Source of the DNA: Micromonospora sp. WMMD980
GTDB lineage: Bacteria > Actinomycetota > Actinomycetes > Mycobacteriales > Micromonosporaceae
NCBI RefSeq assembly: GCF_029626035.1
Contig: NZ_JARUBE010000003.1
Span: forward strand, 186,001 to 250,000
Length of the DNA: 64,000 nucleotides
Direction: 5' to 3'
The translations under genes and the position numbers were made by a program. Below the pieces are notes generated by a model. That model did not search any database, was not told the DNA's origin, and saw nothing but the letters and a program-made list of their open reading frames with translations. Positions 49,648-58,418 of this stretch are shown here, piece by piece (position 1 is the stretch's first letter; each line of letters opens with the position of its first letter).

Positions 49648-50622
49648 TCAGCCGCCGCTGCGGTAGAACCGCTGCGCGCCCGGGTGCAACGGGATCGGCT
49701 CGGTCAGCGACGCGCTGGCCCGGGAGAAGTTCGCCGCCTCCGGATGCACCTTGACCAGCTCGCCCTGCCCGGTGAACAGCACCCGGGTCAGGTCGTACGC
49801 GAGCTGTTCCGGCATGTCCGCGGCCACCAGGATCACGTTGGCCACCGTGATGGTCGGCGTGGGCGCGGGCGTGCCGTACGTCTCCTTGGGCAGCAGGGCG
49901 GTGGTGTAGACCGGGCCGTAGCGCGCACCGAGCGGCTCGATCAACTCGGTCAGCGGCAGCAGCCGGAACTTCCCGGGCGCCGCCGAGAGCAGGTCCTTGA
50001 TGCCGGGGGTGGGCAGCCCGCCGGAGAAGAACATGGCGTCCAGGGTGTTCGCCCGCATCCGTTTGACGGTCTCCGGAAGCGACAGGTTGAACCGTTGGAT
50101 GCCCCGGTTCGGGTCGATGCCGCCGGCGGTGAGCAGCCGCCCGGCGATGATGTCCGTGCCGGAGCGCGGCGAACCGGTGGAGACCCGCTTGCCGCGCAGG
50201 TCGGCGAAGCTGCCGATCTTGCCGTCGGCCCGGACGATGACGTGGGTGTAGTTGCTGTAGACGCGGGCCAGCGCCCGCACCGGCTGGGGCTGCCTGTCGA
50301 AGACCCCCCGCCCGTTGGCCGCGTCGGCGGCGGTGTCGGCCAGGCTGAACGCGATCTCCATGTCGCTGCTCGCCACCCGGGTGATGTTCTCCACCGACGC
50401 GCCGGTCGGCTCCGCCCGCGCCTCGTACCCGGGCAGGTGCCGGCTGATCAGGTCGGCGTACCCGCCGCCGAGCTGGTAGTAGACGCCTGTGGTGTTGCCG
50501 GTGGCCAGGAAGATCCGCCCGCCGTGCCATGCCGGCGCATCGGTGTCCCCGCCGCCGCAGCCGGTGACCAGCAGCGCGGCCGACAGCACCGCGGCCACCA
50601 GTCGCAGCGGGCGGCCGGTCAC
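49648..50622 (-). CDS. TAXI-family TRAP solute receptor lipoprotein (copy 1)
   Basis: 324-residue substrate-binding lipoprotein: lipobox LLVTGC, then FLATGNTTGVYYQLGGGYADLISRHLPG, PTGASVENITRVASSDMEIAFSLADTA, VRALARVYSNYTHVIVRADGKIGSFADLRGKRVSTGSPRSGTDIIAGRLL. TAXI receptors capture C4-dicarboxylate-like or amino-acid ligands for TRAP permeases. Unusually it closes an operon in which a sensor kinase and a roadblock protein lie between it and the permease. GTG 50622 overlaps the roadblock stop (GTGA). Confidence 0.9.
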   Translation of the reverse strand: MTGRPLRLVAAVLSAALLVTGCGGGDTDAPAWHGGRIFLATGNTTGVYYQLGGGYADLISRHLPGYEARAEPTGASVENITRVASSDMEIAFSLADTAADAANGRGVFDRQPQPVRALARVYSNYTHVIVRADGKIGSFADLRGKRVSTGSPRSGTDIIAGRLLTAGGIDPNRGIQRFNLSLPETVKRMRANTLDAMFFSGGLPTPGIKDLLSAAPGKFRLLPLTELIEPLGARYGPVYTTALLPKETYGTPAPTPTITVANVILVAADMPEQLAYDLTRVLFTGQGELVKVHPEAANFSRASASLTEPIPLHPGAQRFYRSGG

Positions 50623-51011
50623 TGCCGGACCGCCGGCTCCAGCGCCTCCGCCACCCGCTGCACCAGCGTCGCCGTCTCGAAGCCGATCTGGCCCAGGTCG
50701 CAGCCGGGCGCGGCGAGCACGCCGAGCAACGCCCGCTCGCCGACCGCCATCACCAGCATCACCCCGCCGTCCATGTCCACGATCTGCTGGCGCACCCGGC
50801 CGGCCGACATCAGCCGGGCCGCGCCCACGGTGAGGCTGGCGAGCCCGCTGATCACCGCGGCGAGCTGGTCGACCTGGTCGGCGGAGAGATCGGGGGAGGA
50901 GGCCAGCCGGAGCCCGTCCTCGGAGACCGCGAGCGCGTGCGAGACGTCCGGGACCTGCTCGGCGAAGTTCGCCAGCAGCCAGTCGAGTCCGGCGGTGACG
51001 GGTGTGGTCAT
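50619..51011 (-). CDS. Roadblock/LC7-domain protein (CvnB-like)
   Basis: 130 residues: LDWLLANFAEQVPDVSHALAVSEDGLRLASSPDLSADQVDQLAAVISGLASLTVGAA is the roadblock fold found in conservons, where CvnB acts with a CvnD GTPase. Here it overlaps the kinase stop (ATGA) upstream and the TAXI start downstream; no DUF742 or GTPase gene is present in the window. It may work directly with the kinase. Confidence 0.92.
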   Translation of the reverse strand: MTTPVTAGLDWLLANFAEQVPDVSHALAVSEDGLRLASSPDLSADQVDQLAAVISGLASLTVGAARLMSAGRVRQQIVDMDGGVMLVMAVGERALLGVLAAPGCDLGQIGFETATLVQRVAEALEPAVRQ

Positions 51012-53398
51012 GACGTTCTCCCGGTGGGTGTGATGGGGTTCGGGGCACGGCGGGTCGCGCTGGCCACGCCCTCGGCGAGGGCGGACAGGCGGGCGCGTAC
51101 CACCTCGGGGTCGAGCAGGTCCGCCGCCGGCGGCGGCGTGGTGGTGTCGGGCATCGGCGCGGGCAGGTGCCCGCCCCGGGTGCGGCGCGGCAGCCCCGCG
51201 CCGGTGGTCGCCACCGGCGCCGGGGGCGCGCTCGTCGGGCGGATGCGCGCCACGCTCGGCGCCAGCAGGGCGTTACCGGGTGGGCGTACCGCCGCGACGC
51301 CGCGCGCGCCGCGCGCGCCGGGCGGCCGGCCGGTCACCGGCGCGGCGGTGAGCAGGCCGTGCGGGCCGGCCGGGCCCGGCGGCGCCCCCGGCGCGGCGCC
51401 GGGCTTGAACCATGGCGCGGTCGGCGCGTGCGGCGACCGGCGGTCGGCAACGGGCCGGCGGGTCACCGACTCGACCCGGGTCAACGCCGACTCGGGCACC
51501 TCCACCTGCGCCACCGTCCCACCGCCGGCGTGGTGCAGCTGCACCCGGATGCCGTGCCGGGCGGCCAGGTGGGCCACCACGTGCAGGCCCATGCTCCCGG
51601 CCGCGGCGCTGGAGAGCGTGGCCGGCGCGGCGAGCCGTTGGTTGATCTCGGCCAGCCGGCTGTCGCTGATGCCGATGCCCTGGTCGTGCACGCGCAGCAC
51701 CAGCCCGTCGACGGTCCGCCGCCCGTCCACCAGCACCCGGGAGTCCGGCGGCGAGTAGACGGTGGCGTTCTCCAGCAGCTCGGCCAGCAGGTGCACCAGA
51801 TTGCCGGCCGCCGCGCCGTGCACCGCGGCGTCCGGCACGTCGATCTCCACCCGGGGGTAGTCCTCGATCTCCGAGGCCGCCGCCCGGGCCACGTCGTCGA
51901 GCACCAGCGCGCCCTCGTGTCCCCGGCCGGGCTCACCACCGGCGAGGACCAGCAGGTTCTCGCCGTTGCGGCGCAGCCGGGCGGCGAGGTGGTCGAGCGC
52001 GAACAGCCGGGCCAACGCGTCCGGGTCGGTCTCCTCGCGTTCGAAGTCGTCGAGCAGCCGGAGCTGCCGGGTGATCAGCGTCCGGATGCGCCGGGCCAGC
52101 GCCTCGGCCATCCGGGTGACGTCCAGCCGCAGCTCGGCCTGCTGGCCGGCCAGCCGCAGCGCCGCCCGGTTGACCGTGTCGAACGCCTCGGCCACCTGCG
52201 CCACCTCGTCCTGGCCGCGGCGGATCCCGTCGGTCATCCGGGTCGCCGGGCCCGCCACCGGCCCGCCCTCGCCCGACGCGATCGCGGTGATCCGTTCCGG
52301 CAGCTCCCGGTTCGCCATGGTGAGCGCCGCGACCCGCAGCCGGCGCAACCGGCGGCTGGTGCGGACCGCCAGCAGCACGGCGGTCACCAGCGAGCCGAGC
52401 GCCACGGCGCTCGTCGCCCCGGCGGTCGCCAGCGCGCGCAGCCGGGCCGAGCCGGCCAGCTCGGCGGCGTCGCGGTCCAGGTCGTCGGAGAGTTCCCGGC
52501 CCAGCAGGTTGTACCGGCGGATGGTGCCGCTCTGCGCCACGTACCAGGCGTCGCCGTCGGTGCGCAGCGACTCCGGGCCGCCGTCGGTGTCGAGCACCCC
52601 GTCGCGCATCCGCCGGGCCGTCGTCACGTCGGTGCCGTCGACCACCCGGTACCAGGCGTCGATGGCGGAGGCGGAGGCGATCCGGAGGAACTCGGCCTGG
52701 CGCTGCTCCCGGGCGCCCCGGAGCCGGCCCAGCCGGGCCAGTTCGCCGCGCTCCAGCGCGCCCCGGACGAAGACCGCGCGCAGCAGGTCGCGTTCCAGCG
52801 CGGACAGGTGCTCCTGGGCGGCCACCGCGGCGACCTCGCGAGCCTCGTTGGCCAGGCCCGCGTCGCGGAGCTGGCTGGGCAGCGCGTCCGCGACCGCGAG
52901 CAGCGACTCGACCAGGGATCCGTACGCCGGGTCGCCGCGCTCCCCGGCCACCGCGAGCGCGCGGGCCGGGGCGAGCTGGTCGAGGTGGCCGTTCGCGTCG
53001 TCGAGCACCCGGGCCAGGTCCGGCGCGGCACGGCGGGCGTCGCCGCCGGCCGAGCGGTACCTGTCGACAGCCGCGTCCACCCGGGCCCGCTGGGCGTCGA
53101 CGAGCGGCCGGCCGGCGTTGCCGCCGCGCTGGCGCAACGCCGCCGTCTCGCCGAGTTCGCGTTCCAGCTCGTGCACCAGCCGCACGGTCGCGGTGGCGGT
53201 GCCGGCCAGCACCCGCGCCCGGTCGGCGTCCGCGGACGCGTCCAGCGCGGCGCCGGCCTGTGCCGCGCCGAGCACCACCAGGCCGGCGGTGGCCACCAGG
53301 ATCGGCGCGAGCAACTGCACCCGGACCGACCGGAGTTGCCCGGCGCGGTCCGCGGAACGGTGGTGCCGGCGTACGCGGGTGGGGTGGGGCAGCGGCAC
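51008..53398 (-). CDS. Conservon-type sensor histidine kinase (CvnA-like)
   Basis: 796-residue membrane kinase. One helix near the N terminus (LLAPILVATAGLVVLGAAQAGAA), an extracellular all-helical nitrate-sensor-like domain to about residue 310, a second helix (ALATAGATSAVALGSLVTAVLLAV), a HAMP-like segment, then a dimerisation helix with the H-box-like LFALDHLAARLRRNGENLLVLAG, N-box LAELLENATVYSPP, and G-boxes VHDQGIGIS and GSMGLHVVAHLAARHG. The last 150 residues are Pro-rich and disordered. Organisation is that of conservon CvnA. It lies 67 bp downstream of the second TAXI receptor. Confidence 0.92.
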   Translation of the reverse strand: MPLPHPTRVRRHHRSADRAGQLRSVRVQLLAPILVATAGLVVLGAAQAGAALDASADADRARVLAGTATATVRLVHELERELGETAALRQRGGNAGRPLVDAQRARVDAAVDRYRSAGGDARRAAPDLARVLDDANGHLDQLAPARALAVAGERGDPAYGSLVESLLAVADALPSQLRDAGLANEAREVAAVAAQEHLSALERDLLRAVFVRGALERGELARLGRLRGAREQRQAEFLRIASASAIDAWYRVVDGTDVTTARRMRDGVLDTDGGPESLRTDGDAWYVAQSGTIRRYNLLGRELSDDLDRDAAELAGSARLRALATAGATSAVALGSLVTAVLLAVRTSRRLRRLRVAALTMANRELPERITAIASGEGGPVAGPATRMTDGIRRGQDEVAQVAEAFDTVNRAALRLAGQQAELRLDVTRMAEALARRIRTLITRQLRLLDDFEREETDPDALARLFALDHLAARLRRNGENLLVLAGGEPGRGHEGALVLDDVARAAASEIEDYPRVEIDVPDAAVHGAAAGNLVHLLAELLENATVYSPPDSRVLVDGRRTVDGLVLRVHDQGIGISDSRLAEINQRLAAPATLSSAAAGSMGLHVVAHLAARHGIRVQLHHAGGGTVAQVEVPESALTRVESVTRRPVADRRSPHAPTAPWFKPGAAPGAPPGPAGPHGLLTAAPVTGRPPGARGARGVAAVRPPGNALLAPSVARIRPTSAPPAPVATTGAGLPRRTRGGHLPAPMPDTTTPPPAADLLDPEVVRARLSALAEGVASATRRAPNPITPTGRTS

Positions 53399-53465
53399 GG
53401 GGCTCTCCGGGTCGGGTGTCGGTGGGCCGGGCCCGGACGGGGAGGTCCGGGCCCGGCCGGTCGGG

Positions 53466-54485
53466 TCAGCTCGCGCCGAGGTCGGTGAGCGCCCGGTCCG
53501 CGCCCCGGTGCAGCGGCACCGGATCGGTCTTGCGGGCGTTGCCCAGCTCGATGCCCTTGGCGGCCGGGTTCGCCTGGGCCAGCGCGTCCTTGCGGTCGAA
53601 GACGGTCCGGGTGATCGCGCAGGCCACGTCCGCGTCGAGGTTGTCGCGCACCAGCAGCACGTTGGGCACCACGATGGTGGGCACGTCGGCCGGCGTGCGG
53701 TAGACGTCCCTGCCGATGGTGCCGGCCTGGTACGCCGGGTTCAGCTCGGCCATCTTCGGCAGCAGCCCGCCGAGGTCGAGGAACGTCACCTTGCCTCCGG
53801 CGGTGGTGAACAGGTCGGTGACCCCGCCGGTCGGGAGGCCGCCGGACCAGAAGAACCCGTCGATGCTGCCGTCCTTCATGCCGTCGACGGTCTTGGTGAG
53901 GTCGAGCCGCTGCGCCTGGATGTCAGTGGCCGGGTCCAGCCCGGCGGCGGTGAGCAGCCGGTTGGCGATGACCTCGGTGCCGGACTTGGGGGAGCCGGTG
54001 GAGATCTTCTTGCCCTTCATGCCGGCGACCGAGGTGATCCCCGAGTCGGCCCGCACCACCACCTGGGTGTAGTTGTCGTAGATCCGGGCCAGCGCCTTGA
54101 CCGGCTGCGGCGAGCCGAAGCTGCCCTTGCCCTGGACCGCGTTGACCGCGGTGTCGAACAGCGAGAACGCCACGTCGTACTGGCCGGCGACGAGCTGCTC
54201 GACGTTCTGCACGGAGGCGCCGGTCTCGGCGGCCGTCCCGGTGAGCTTGCCGTCGGTGGCCTTGCTCAGCTCACCGGCGAGCGCGTTGCCGACCACGTAG
54301 TAGACGCCCGTCGCGTTGCCGGTGGCGATGCCGACCCGGGTGTCCTTGGTGACCTTGCAGGTGATGTCCCGGGCGGCGTCGTCGGTAGCGGCGCCGTCCT
54401 GCCGGCCCCCGCATCCGCCGGCGCCGGCGGCGACCAGGGCCAACGCCCCGACGCCGGCGGCTATTCGCGTGTCGATCCTTCTCAC
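53466..54485 (-). CDS. TAXI-family TRAP solute receptor lipoprotein (copy 2)
   Basis: 339-residue lipoprotein paralogous to copy 1: signal peptide ending AAGAGGC, GIATGNATGVYYVVGNALAGELSKATDG, ETGASVQNVEQLVAGQYDVAFSLFDTAVNAVQ, ITSVAGMKGKKISTGSPKSGTEVIANRLL. The first of the pair after the permease, whose stop its GTG overlaps (GTGA). Copies differ enough to suggest different ligands or roles (transport for this one, sensing for copy 1: inference). Confidence 0.92.
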   Translation of the reverse strand: MRRIDTRIAAGVGALALVAAGAGGCGGRQDGAATDDAARDITCKVTKDTRVGIATGNATGVYYVVGNALAGELSKATDGKLTGTAAETGASVQNVEQLVAGQYDVAFSLFDTAVNAVQGKGSFGSPQPVKALARIYDNYTQVVVRADSGITSVAGMKGKKISTGSPKSGTEVIANRLLTAAGLDPATDIQAQRLDLTKTVDGMKDGSIDGFFWSGGLPTGGVTDLFTTAGGKVTFLDLGGLLPKMAELNPAYQAGTIGRDVYRTPADVPTIVVPNVLLVRDNLDADVACAITRTVFDRKDALAQANPAAKGIELGNARKTDPVPLHRGADRALTDLGAS

Positions 54486-56743
54486 TCTCTGTCCTCCCCA
54501 GGGTTGACGGACTCCACCACCGACGGGCGCCCGGCGCCGCGTCGGACGTACACGCCCGCGACAGCCAGCGCGGCCAGTGCCACGCCGATCGCCACGGGCA
54601 TCGGTTCCAGCCAGAGCAGCACCAGCCCGGCGACGGCGCCGAGCAGTCGCTCCGGCACGCCGGCCGGCCCGACGCCGGGCAGCCAGCCGCCGGCCGCCAC
54701 GGCCAGCACGGCGACGCCGAGCGCGGAGAGCAGCCCGGCCAGCGCGATCCGCCCGGGCCCGCCGATGCCGAGCAGGCCGAGGCCGGTCGGCGTCATCACG
54801 AAGGCGAGCGGGATGAGGTACGCCGGCAGCGCGTACCGCAGGGTCTGCCACATGGTCGGCACCAGCCGGCCGCCGGTGACCGCCGCGGCGGCGACCGCGG
54901 CCAGCGCGGTCGGCGGGGACACCTCGGACAGCACCGCGAAGTAGAAGACGAACATGGCCGCGGCGGGGGCGGCGACGCCCAGGTGCAGCAGCGCCGGCCC
55001 GATGATCACCCAGCCGATCACGAACGACGCGGTGACCGGCACCGCGAGGCCGAGCAGGCTGAGCGCGACGGCGGCGAGGACGGCGGTGAGCGCCAGCACC
55101 ACGGCCGGTTCCGAGCTGACCGCCTGCGCGCCGCTCACCAGCAGCGCCGCCGCCTGCGGGCCGAGGCCGGTCTTGGTGGTGGTGGCGGTGATGATGCCGG
55201 CCGCGGCGCACACCACGCTGACCGCGAGCACTCCGCGTACCCCGTCGCGCAGCGCCGCCACCAGGCGGGCCGGGGTGAGCCGGTGCCGCCGGTCCAGGAA
55301 GGACAGCGCGGCGGCGAGCACGGTGGCGGTCACCACCGCCCGCATCGCCGAGGCGCCCAGCGCCAGCACCACCACGATCACCACGAGCGAGAGGAAGTGG
55401 TAGCCGAAGCGGGCCAGCAGCCGCCAGGCCGAGCCGGTGTCGACCACCACCGGGCGTACGCCCGAGCGCCGGGCGTCGATCTCGACGGAGAGCAGGATGC
55501 CCAGGTAGTAGAGGACGGTCGGCACGGTGGCCCAGCCGAGCACCTGAAGGTAGGACACGCCCAGGTACTCGGCGATGATGAAGGCCGCGGCGCCGAGCGT
55601 CGGCGGGGAGAGGATCGCGCCGACCCCGGCGGCGGCGAGCATGCCACCGGCCCGCTCGGCCGGGTAGCCGGCACGGCGCAGGATGGGCCAGGTCACCGCG
55701 CCGATGCTGACCGTGGTGGCGGCGCCGGAACCGGAGACCGTGCCGAGCAGGAAGCCGGAGGCGACGGCGGTGCGGCCGGCGGCGGTGCGGGAGCGGCGGA
55801 ACGCGGCGGCGGAGAGCTCCACGAAGAACCGGCCGGCGCCGGAGAGGTCGAGCACCGCGCCGTAGATGGTGAACAGCACGATGTAGGTGGCGGCCACGTC
55901 GAGCGGGGTGCCGTAGAAGCCGCTGTCGGAGTTGTAGAACGCGTCGACGAGCTGCCCGAAGTCGAGGCCGGCGTGCGCCACCGGCCACGACTGCGGGAGC
56001 AGCCCGCCGTAGTAGCCGTAGCCGAGGAAGAGCAGGCAGACGGCGGGCAGGATCCAGCCGGTGGCGCGCCGGCACGCCTCCAGCAGCAGGAGGAGCAGCC
56101 CGGTGCCGAACGCGACGTCCAGCGGGTCGAGCAGGCCCTGCCGGTCGAGGAACGCGTCGTAGCCGCCGCCGCCCGCGCCGAGCGCGAACGGCAGCACCGG
56201 GTAGAGGCAGACGACGAGCGCGGCGGCGGCCAGCACCCAGTCGAGCACCGTCGGCCCGGCCCGCTCCGAGCGCCGCCGCACCCCCGAGGGGTACGCCAGG
56301 AAGACCGTCGGCAGCACGCCGGCGAGGAAGAGGACGAGGTAGTACTTGCTGCCCTGTGACAACGGGAAGAACACCTGCCGGAGCGCGAGCAGCGCGACCG
56401 CGACGGTGATTCCGGTGAATAGCATCCCGACCGGCCCGGAGAGCACCCGGCCCGGTTTCTCCTCCTCGAAACGCGCGGCGAGTTCGCGGGTGTCGGGGTG
56501 TGCCGGGTCCCGCATGTGGTGGTGCGTCTCGCCGGGTCCGTCGTCCGCCCACGCCGGGTCGGTGACGTCGCCCTCGTCCGGCGGGAGCGGCACCGCGTCG
56601 GAGTCCACTTCGGACCCGTCGGATCCGCCGGTGGGCGTGCGGGGTGACGGGGGAGTGGCGTCGGAGGGGCGAACGGGTGGCACGAGGGGGCACGATACGC
56701 GAATGGTGGACGCGTTGGGAACATTGCCTATCGTGATTGCCAT
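54482..56743 (-). CDS. TRAP permease, fused small and large subunits (TAXI-type)
   Basis: 753 residues with about 17-18 hydrophobic helices: an N-terminal DctQ-like part and a DctM-like part (GTVSGSGAATTVSIGAVTWPILRRAGY, AAGVGAILSPPTLGAAAFIIAEYLG, AVLSEVSPPTALAAVAAAA). It imports the ligand of TAXI receptors using an ion gradient. The first about 95 residues are charged and His-containing (ETHHHMRDP), cytoplasmic. ATG 56743 is the longest start; a downstream GTG start, for instance the one opening VDSDAVPLPPDEGD, is also possible, since no Shine-Dalgarno supports either. Confidence 0.88.
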   Translation of the reverse strand: MAITIGNVPNASTIRVSCPLVPPVRPSDATPPSPRTPTGGSDGSEVDSDAVPLPPDEGDVTDPAWADDGPGETHHHMRDPAHPDTRELAARFEEEKPGRVLSGPVGMLFTGITVAVALLALRQVFFPLSQGSKYYLVLFLAGVLPTVFLAYPSGVRRRSERAGPTVLDWVLAAAALVVCLYPVLPFALGAGGGGYDAFLDRQGLLDPLDVAFGTGLLLLLLEACRRATGWILPAVCLLFLGYGYYGGLLPQSWPVAHAGLDFGQLVDAFYNSDSGFYGTPLDVAATYIVLFTIYGAVLDLSGAGRFFVELSAAAFRRSRTAAGRTAVASGFLLGTVSGSGAATTVSIGAVTWPILRRAGYPAERAGGMLAAAGVGAILSPPTLGAAAFIIAEYLGVSYLQVLGWATVPTVLYYLGILLSVEIDARRSGVRPVVVDTGSAWRLLARFGYHFLSLVVIVVVLALGASAMRAVVTATVLAAALSFLDRRHRLTPARLVAALRDGVRGVLAVSVVCAAAGIITATTTKTGLGPQAAALLVSGAQAVSSEPAVVLALTAVLAAVALSLLGLAVPVTASFVIGWVIIGPALLHLGVAAPAAAMFVFYFAVLSEVSPPTALAAVAAAAVTGGRLVPTMWQTLRYALPAYLIPLAFVMTPTGLGLLGIGGPGRIALAGLLSALGVAVLAVAAGGWLPGVGPAGVPERLLGAVAGLVLLWLEPMPVAIGVALAALAVAGVYVRRGAGRPSVVESVNPGEDRE

Positions 56744-56948
56744 GAGTGACGGAATGAGCCTCGCTCACTCACCGCACACGTTTTCTCTAATCAATTTCGC
56801 AATTTTCCGGCCACAAAGGCGAACCGTTCTTCGTCCATCGCTCCACTATGGCGAAGTAGGCCCGCTTCTAACGATGGAACGAGTCGGTCACGGAACGTAG
56901 TGGCAATCACGCACCGTGCAGGCCCGGAGGGGTGTCGGACGCTGCGGC
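56744..56948. other. AT-richer divergent region
   Basis: About 200 bp with markedly lower GC than its surroundings (TTTTCTCTAATCAATTTCGC). Promoters for the TAXI operon (minus) are expected here. A 62-codon minus-strand ORF (56791-56979) overlaps the next gene's start and is probably spurious. Confidence 0.5.
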
Positions 56949-56954
56949 TAGGGT
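56949..56954 (+). promoter_or_regulatory. Candidate leaderless -10 (ABC ATPase)
   Basis: TAGGGT six bases before GTG 56961; no ribosome binding site. Confidence 0.5.
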
Positions 56955-56960
56955 CGGCGG

Positions 56961-57893
56961 GTGACCATCGGGCAACCACTCATCCAGGCCCGGGGGCTGG
57001 TGAAGCGGTTCGGCGACTTCACCGCCGTCGACGGCATCGACGTGCAGGTGCGACGCGGGGAGGCGTTCGGTTTTCTCGGTCCCAACGGCGCGGGCAAGTC
57101 CTCCACCATGCGCATGATCGGCTGCATCTCCCCACCGTCCGGCGGCGAGCTGCGCATCCTCGGTCTCGACCCGGTGCGCGACGGCCCGGCCGTGCGGGCC
57201 CGGCTCGGCGTGTGCCCGCAGCTCGACAGCCTCGACCCGGAGTTGACCGTCCGGGAGAACCTGACGACCTACGCGCGCTACTTCGGCATCCCGCGTCGGG
57301 TGGCCCGCGAGCGCGCCGCCGAGCTGCTCGACTTCGTCCAGCTGACCGAGCGGGCGGACAGCAAGGTCGACCCGCTGTCCGGCGGCATGAAGCGGCGGCT
57401 CACCATCGCCCGCGCGCTGGTCAACGAGCCGGAGATCGTGCTGCTCGACGAGCCCACCACCGGCCTCGACCCGCAGGCCCGGCACCTGGTCTGGGAACGG
57501 CTGTTCCGGCTCAAGCGGCAGGGCGTCACGCTGGTCCTCACCACCCACTACATGGACGAGGCGGAGCAGCTCTGCGACCGCCTGGTGGTGATGGACGGCG
57601 GCCGGATCGTAGCCGAGGGCTCGCCCCGGGCGCTGATCGAGCGGCACGCCACCCGCGAGGTGGTCGAGCTGCGGTTCGCCGGCGACTCCCAGGAGACGTT
57701 CGCCGGCAAGCTCGACGGGCTGGGCGAGCGGGTCGAGGTGCTGCCCGACCGCATCCTGCTCTACGTGTCCGACGGCGACGCCGCCGTGGCCGAGGTGTCC
57801 CGGCGCGGCCTGGACCCGGCCGGCGTGCTGGTCCGGCGGGGCAGCCTGGAGGACGTCTTCCTGCACCTGACCGGCCGCACCCTGGTCGACTGA
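56961..57893 (+). CDS. ABC exporter ATPase (NodI/DrrA-like)
   Basis: 310-residue ABC ATPase: Walker A FLGPNGAGKSSTM, signature PLSGGMKRRLTIARALV, Walker B IVLLDEPTTGLD, H-loop LTTHYMDEAEQLC, and the C-terminal DrrA-like domain. Its permease partners (59501 and 60305) are separated by about 1.6 kb holding an opposite-strand gene and an XRE-DUF397 pair, an odd layout. Substrate may be a drug, polyketide or glycan; not predictable. Confidence 0.92.
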   Translation: MTIGQPLIQARGLVKRFGDFTAVDGIDVQVRRGEAFGFLGPNGAGKSSTMRMIGCISPPSGGELRILGLDPVRDGPAVRARLGVCPQLDSLDPELTVRENLTTYARYFGIPRRVARERAAELLDFVQLTERADSKVDPLSGGMKRRLTIARALVNEPEIVLLDEPTTGLDPQARHLVWERLFRLKRQGVTLVLTTHYMDEAEQLCDRLVVMDGGRIVAEGSPRALIERHATREVVELRFAGDSQETFAGKLDGLGERVEVLPDRILLYVSDGDAAVAEVSRRGLDPAGVLVRRGSLEDVFLHLTGRTLVD

Positions 57894-57909
57894 GGCACGC
57901 GCCGGCCGT

Positions 57910-58155
57910 TCAGCGGCGCCGGGCCCAGAGGACGAAGCGTTCGGCCAGGTGCTGGGGCGCGGTGTCCGGCCGTCCGGCGGTCAGGTCGGCGGTGGCCTCG
58001 CACAGGAGCGTCCCGAGATGGATCAGCAACGCGGTCCGGTCCTCGCGAAACTCACCGAGCAGCGCCAGCCGGGCGGGCGAGCACGGCCACGCGGCGCCGC
58101 AGACCCGGCAGCGCCAGGACGGGCGTGCCGCGACGTGGGGGCGATACCGGGGCAT
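57910..58155 (-). CDS. Small Cys-rich protein associated with XRE-DUF397 loci
   Basis: 81 residues starting MPRYRPHVAARPSWRCRVCGAAWPCSPARLALLGEF, with CxxC plus a further Cys that could bind zinc, then helices ending ERFVLWARRR. Similar small genes accompany XRE-DUF397 pairs in Micromonosporaceae (from memory); database names such as flavin reductase are not justified by the sequence. Divergent from the XRE gene. Confidence 0.7.
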   Translation of the reverse strand: MPRYRPHVAARPSWRCRVCGAAWPCSPARLALLGEFREDRTALLIHLGTLLCEATADLTAGRPDTAPQHLAERFVLWARRR

Positions 58156-58418
58156 CAGCGCGTGCCCTCCTCGCTCGGGGTTCGCCGGGGGAGCGTCGCC
58201 ATGGGTGAGCCTCCGTGCTGGCTGGGATGGGGGCGTCGGCGGACCTCGTGGTGCGCCGACGCCCCCGGCCTGGTTCCGCCCGCCGTCCGATCCCGGGAGC
58301 GGTTCCGCTGCGTGACAGTCTGGTCACGGCGCGACTACGGTGGGAGGTCCGGCGCGGCGACGAGCAGCGCGTCCGGCGACCGGCGCACGGGTGTACCGAG
58401 GACGTACGGAGGCTGTCC

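Noticed and set aside
56791..56979. 62-codon minus-strand ORF before the ABC ATPase
   Set aside because: Overlaps the start of a leaderless gene, has no ribosome binding site, and covers a promoter-like AT-rich stretch.
57910..58155. Flavin reductase label for the small Cys-rich gene
   Set aside because: 81 residues with no flavin-binding motif; the label seems to be an annotation carry-over.
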